From an uncultured Collinsella sp. (lineage in GTDB: Bacteria; Actinomycetota; Coriobacteriia; Coriobacteriales; Coriobacteriaceae): a DNA stretch of 8,318 nt. How positions within the stretch are numbered: the stretch's first letter is position 1; every line of letters starts with the position of its first letter. A program made the translations under genes and the position numbers. Shown here one piece after another: positions 5,547-8,318 of this stretch. A model generated the notes under the pieces. That model did no database searches and had not been told where the DNA came from. It worked only from the letters and a program-made list of their open reading frames with translations. The stretch covers positions 1 through 8,318 of the forward strand of contig CABUXM010000085.1 in assembly GCA_902495545.1 (NCBI GenBank), in the 5' to 3' direction.

Positions 5547-5578
5547 TTGCGGACGGTCCGCGGCGCGAGTATTACAAT
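5547..5578 (+). promoter_or_regulatory. Candidate pyrG promoter with an overlapping palindrome
   Basis: TTGCGG (5547-5552) is a possible -35 box. With a 17-base spacer it pairs with TATTAC (5570-5575); the better -10 match TACAAT (5573-5578) would need 20 bases. The odd-length palindrome CGGACGGTCCG (5550-5560, 5-bp arms around one G) overlaps the -35 and spacer and could be an operator. Transcription would begin near 5583-5586. Confidence 0.4.
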
Positions 5579-5583
5579 GAAGA

Positions 5584-5615
5584 CCCGTAAGATGTGGATA
5601 AACAACTTCTACGGG
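5584..5615 (+). promoter_or_regulatory. pyrG leader hairpin with a DnaA-box match in its loop
   Basis: CCCGTA (5584-5589) pairs with TACGGG (5610-5615), extended inward by a few pairs past a bulge. If transcription starts near 5585 this hairpin forms the very 5' end of the pyrG mRNA. The loop contains TGTGGATAA (5593-5601), which on the - strand reads TTATCCACA, a perfect match to the consensus DnaA box. No Bacillus-type pyrG attenuator (G-run at the start plus a terminator) is seen. Confidence 0.45.
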
Positions 5616-5633
5616 AAGCGCAGGTAACTCAAT

Positions 5634-7295
5634 ATGACCAAGCATGTGTTCGTAACCGGTGGCGTGGTTTCGTCCCTGGGCAAGGGTATCACCGCGGCCT
5701 CGCTGGGCCGTCTGCTCAAGTCGCGTGGCTACAAAGTAACGATGCAGAAGGCCGACCCGTATCTGAACGTCGACCCCGGTACCATGAGCCCGTTCCAGCA
5801 TGGTGAGGTCTTCGTTACCGAGGATGGTTACGAGTCCGACCTGGACCTGGGTCATTACGAGCGCTTTATTGATGAGAACCTGACCCGCGATTCCAACTTT
5901 ACGACCGGTGCCATCTACAAAAGCCTCATTGCCCGCGAGCGTCGCGGCGACTTTTTGGGCGGTACCGTGCAGGTGATTCCTCACGTCACCAATGCCATTA
6001 AGGATAAGTTCCGCCGCATCGAGGAGCAGACCGGCTCCGATGTAGTCATCACCGAGCTGGGCGGCACGATCGGCGACATCGAGTCCCAACCGTTTGTCGA
6101 AGCCATTCGTCAGTACCGCAAGGAGGCCGGCCCCGAGAACGTCTGCTACATCCACGTGTCGCTCGTTCCCTATATCGCCGCCGCCCACGAGGTCAAGACC
6201 AAGCCCACGCAGCATTCCGTCAAGGAGCTCCGCAGCTTTGGCATCCAGCCCGATATCATCGTGCTGCGCTCCGACCACCATATTGACGACGCCATCCGCG
6301 GAAAGATCGCAAGCTTCTGCGACGTCGACACCGACTGCGTCTTTACCAACGAGGACTGCGCGAGCATTTACGATGTTCCGCAGCTGCTTGCCGAGCAGGA
6401 TTTTGATCTGCGCATTTGCGAACGTTTGGGTCTGGACCCGCGTGAGCGCGACATGAGCGAGTGGAATGAGTTCCTGCGTAAGCAGAACCATGCCAACCAC
6501 CACGCCGACAAGGTCAAGATCGCCGTCGTGGGCAAGTACACGCAGCTGCCCGATGCCTACCTGTCGGTTATCGAGGCCCTGCACCATGCGGGCGTGTTCT
6601 ACGATCGTCACGTGGACGTGCAGCTGGTCGATGGCGAGAGCCTCGACGAGCAGAACGTGTCCGAGGTGCTGGGCGATGCCTCGGGCATCTTGGTTCCCGG
6701 TGGCTTTGGTAAGCGCGCCCTGGAGGGCAAGATCCTCGCAGCCGAGTTCGCCCGCGAGCATAAGATTCCGTATCTGGGCATTTGCCTGGGTATGCAGGTC
6801 GCCGTGTGCGAGTTCGCCCGTAATGTCGTCGGCCTTGCCGGCGCCAGCTCCTCCGAGTTCGACCCGGACGGTCCGTATAGTGTCATCGACCTGATGAGCT
6901 CGCAGGAGGACGTGACCGAGAAGGGCGGCACCATGCGCCTGGGCGCCTATCCGTGCAAGCTCGCCGCCGATACTCTTGCTCGCGAGGCGTATGGGGAGGA
7001 GCTCGTCTACGAGCGTCACCGTCATCGCTTTGAGTTCAACAACGCCTTCCGCGACCAGCTCGAGGACGCCGGTTTGGTTATCTCGGGTCTGTCGCCTGAC
7101 GAGCGCCTGGTCGAGATGGTCGAGCTGCCGCGCGACGTGCATCCGTGGTATGTGGCAACCCAGGCTCACCCCGAGTTCAAGAGCCGTCCGACCAACCCGC
7201 AGCCGCTGTTCCGAGAGTTCGTGCGTGCCTCGATTGGTCAGCACGAGGGTGTCGATCGCCTGCAGGTGACGCCCATGAACCTCGCTACGGACTAA
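5634..7295 (+). CDS. pyrG: CTP synthase (glutamine-hydrolysing)
   Basis: The 553-residue protein contains both CTP synthase domains and is slightly longer than typical (about 535-550). The N-terminal amidoligase domain begins TKHVFVTGGVVSSLGKG with the P-loop at 9-18 (Lys17). It includes DPYLNVDPGTMSP, DLDLGHYERF (Asp69, Asp71) and ELGGTIGDIES (from Glu141), the ATP/Mg and UTP site elements. The C-terminal class I glutamine amidotransferase domain has the nucleophile Cys384 in LGICLGMQ and the His512/Glu514 pair in AHPEF. The enzyme converts UTP to CTP using ATP and glutamine, is typically GTP-activated and CTP-inhibited, and is cytoplasmic. ATG 5634 is the only sensible start, although CAGG (5621-5624) is a weak ribosome-binding site. 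The gene is followed after two bases by the recombinase gene and probably cotranscribed with it. Confidence 0.98.
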   Translation: MTKHVFVTGGVVSSLGKGITAASLGRLLKSRGYKVTMQKADPYLNVDPGTMSPFQHGEVFVTEDGYESDLDLGHYERFIDENLTRDSNFTTGAIYKSLIARERRGDFLGGTVQVIPHVTNAIKDKFRRIEEQTGSDVVITELGGTIGDIESQPFVEAIRQYRKEAGPENVCYIHVSLVPYIAAAHEVKTKPTQHSVKELRSFGIQPDIIVLRSDHHIDDAIRGKIASFCDVDTDCVFTNEDCASIYDVPQLLAEQDFDLRICERLGLDPRERDMSEWNEFLRKQNHANHHADKVKIAVVGKYTQLPDAYLSVIEALHHAGVFYDRHVDVQLVDGESLDEQNVSEVLGDASGILVPGGFGKRALEGKILAAEFAREHKIPYLGICLGMQVAVCEFARNVVGLAGASSSEFDPDGPYSVIDLMSSQEDVTEKGGTMRLGAYPCKLAADTLAREAYGEELVYERHRHRFEFNNAFRDQLEDAGLVISGLSPDERLVEMVELPRDVHPWYVATQAHPEFKSRPTNPQPLFREFVRASIGQHEGVDRLQVTPMNLATD

Positions 7296-7297
7296 GG

Positions 7298-8239
7298 GTG
7301 CCGGCGAATAAGGAACATACCGAAGCTACTCCCTCGTCGCTCGCCGTGGCGGCGGGGGAGTATCTCGATTACCTCGCGGTCGAGCGGGGTTTGGCGCGCA
7401 ACACGATTGCGGCCTATCGTCGTGACCTGACGACGTACTGCGCCTATCTGGAGCGGGCGGGTATTGTGTCTTTTGATGAGGTGACTCGTCAGGTCGTGGA
7501 GGGCTTTGTCGCCGACCGTCGCGATGGGGGCTATTCCGATGCCTCGGTGGAGCGTGCGCTTGCGGCCGTGAAGGGCCTGCATGCCTTTTTGGTGCGCGAT
7601 GGGGCTGTGGCCCAAAATCCAACGGCGGCGTTGCGCCTGCCTAAAAAGGCTGAGCGTTTGCCGGAGTATCTATCGGTGGAGGATGTCTCGGCGCTGCTCG
7701 ATCAAGACTTCCCCGAGGGCGAGATGGGCTTGCGCGACCATGCCATCTTGGAAGTGCTCTACGGATGCGGTTTGCGTGTGAGCGAGTTGGTGGGGCTCGA
7801 TGTGGGCGATATCCATATCGACGATGGTTTTGTACTCGTTCGCGGTAAGGGCTCAAAGGAACACCTGTCCCCGTTGGTGGGAAGCGCGGCGCGAGCTCTG
7901 ACGCTCTATATAACTGAGGGGCGTTCTCGCTTGGCGGCCCATGCCCGCGGAACCGAGACCTCGGCGGTCTTTTTAAATAAGAACGGACGTCGCCTGTCGC
8001 GCCAGGCCGTGCATGCGATATGCGAGCGGTATGGGCGTCAGGTGGGGCTGGTGGGGCTCCATCCCCATACCTTGCGCCACTCCTTTGCCACCCATATGCT
8101 TGCGGGCGGTGCCGACTTGCGTGTGCTGCAGGAGATTTTGGGCCATGCCGATATTTCGACCACGCAGGTCTACACGCATGTCGACCGAACGCAACTGACC
8201 GAGGTCTATCTGGCGGCGCATCCGCTAGCACATCGCTAG
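7298..8239 (+). CDS. xerD: Xer-family tyrosine recombinase, probably XerD
   Basis: Starting at GTG 7298 the protein is 313 residues, close to the 295-310 usual for Xer. An N-terminal core-binding domain (about 14-100, with YLAVERGLARNTIAAYRRDL) precedes the catalytic domain. All tyrosine-recombinase residues are present: Arg160 (GCGLRVSEL), Lys184 (RGKGSK), His257 and Arg260 (HTLRH), His283 (LGHADISTT) and the nucleophile Tyr292 (VYTHVD). Xer recombinases resolve chromosome dimers at dif, with the partner Xer and FtsK in species that use the XerCD pair. No dif-like site is visible here. XerD rather than XerC is favoured by the pyrG neighbour; in Mycobacterium pyrG and xerD are separated by a single gene. 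The frame is open from GTG 7145 inside pyrG, but that extension lacks Xer similarity. The GTG lies 2 bases after the pyrG stop, so coupled translation is likely. Confidence 0.9.
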   Translation: MPANKEHTEATPSSLAVAAGEYLDYLAVERGLARNTIAAYRRDLTTYCAYLERAGIVSFDEVTRQVVEGFVADRRDGGYSDASVERALAAVKGLHAFLVRDGAVAQNPTAALRLPKKAERLPEYLSVEDVSALLDQDFPEGEMGLRDHAILEVLYGCGLRVSELVGLDVGDIHIDDGFVLVRGKGSKEHLSPLVGSAARALTLYITEGRSRLAAHARGTETSAVFLNKNGRRLSRQAVHAICERYGRQVGLVGLHPHTLRHSFATHMLAGGADLRVLQEILGHADISTTQVYTHVDRTQLTEVYLAAHPLAHR

Positions 8240-8244
8240 CACCT
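8223..8244 (+). repeat. 11-bp tandem duplication across the xerD stop codon
   Basis: CGCTAGCACAT (8223-8233) is followed directly by CGCTAGCACCT (8234-8244), ten of eleven bases identical. The TAG in the second copy is the xerD stop; the first copy is read in another frame as part of PLAHR. It looks like a small slippage duplication that fixed the present C-terminus. Confidence 0.6.
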
Positions 8245-8255
8245 CGCTGCCCTGC

Positions 8256-8269
8256 ATATTTATAAATAT
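8256..8269. promoter_or_regulatory. AT-only 14-bp perfect palindrome downstream of xerD
   Basis: ATATTTATAAATAT is perfectly self-complementary and lies in an AT-rich patch within GC-rich DNA, 17 bases after the xerD stop. It contains TATAAA, which resembles a -10 element on either strand. It may be part of a promoter or a regulator site for the gene beyond the window. No GC-rich terminator stem is visible after xerD before the window ends. Confidence 0.35.
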
Positions 8270-8318
8270 TAAATGGGACGGGCCCCAGATTGCCGAGACG
8301 CACTTTTGCGCGCATGGG

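Noticed and set aside
5367..7244. A 625-codon open frame on the - strand opposite pyrG
   Set aside because: It is antisense to a clearly real CTP synthase and its composition (runs of valine, alanine, histidine, leucine) is that of a GC-rich shadow frame. It has no recognisable domain.
7145..7297. N-terminal extension of xerD starting inside pyrG
   Set aside because: It would add 51 residues without Xer similarity, overlap the conserved pyrG C-terminus, and exceed the usual family length.
7641..8315. A 224-codon - strand frame opposite xerD reaching the window end
   Set aside because: It is a shadow of the recombinase, rich in R, P, A and H, with no domain features.
1..8318. A defence, toxin-antitoxin or mobile-element gene system
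   Set aside because: All recognisable genes are metabolic or housekeeping. The only recombinase has the complete Xer pattern and sits in a conserved pyrG context, not in an integrase setting with attachment sites.

Overview
The window is GC-rich and gene-dense, with all recognisable genes on the + strand. Protein content and gene order suggest a Gram-positive actinobacterial-type gut anaerobe, most likely a coriobacterium close to Collinsella. This assignment is inference from an arginine deiminase cluster with a YfcC-type carrier, a UPF0371/DUF1846 protein, and a pyrG-xerD pair like the one known in actinobacteria. No marker gene in the window proves it.

Layout. (1) Positions 1-2847 hold the end of an arginine deiminase cluster: the C-terminus of arcA, a complete catabolic ornithine carbamoyltransferase (arcB), and a YfcC/DcuC-type carrier that is probably the arginine:ornithine antiporter. 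Hairpins punctuate the cluster: two in the arcA-arcB gap and a good terminator between arcB and the carrier. (2) Positions 2848-3378 are a 531-base gene-free stretch packed with inverted repeats. It holds a 121-nt imperfect palindrome whose tip is a strong terminator, a separate 27-pair hairpin, a perfect 12-bp hairpin and a set of mutually exclusive pairings. This is the most unusual part of the window. (3) Positions 3379-4927 carry a DUF1846/UPF0371 protein with its own promoter and terminator. (4) Positions 4928-5512 carry a small winged-helix protein of unknown target, with a long leader and a terminator. (5) Positions 5513-8239 carry pyrG (CTP synthase) followed two bases later by a Xer tyrosine recombinase (probably xerD). 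The pyrG leader contains a perfect 9-base DnaA-box match in the loop of a hairpin. (6) Positions 8240-8318 are an AT-rich palindrome and the start of the next intergenic region.

How the genes work together. ArcA converts arginine to citrulline. ArcB splits citrulline with phosphate into ornithine and carbamoyl phosphate. The carrier probably exchanges ornithine for arginine; carbamate kinase, which would make ATP, is not in this window. PyrG makes CTP from UTP, and XerD resolves chromosome dimers, so the right end is a housekeeping nucleotide/chromosome-maintenance unit. The genes are ordinary and well conserved. The novelty is in the non-coding DNA, and no new protein system (defence, toxin-antitoxin or similar) is visible.
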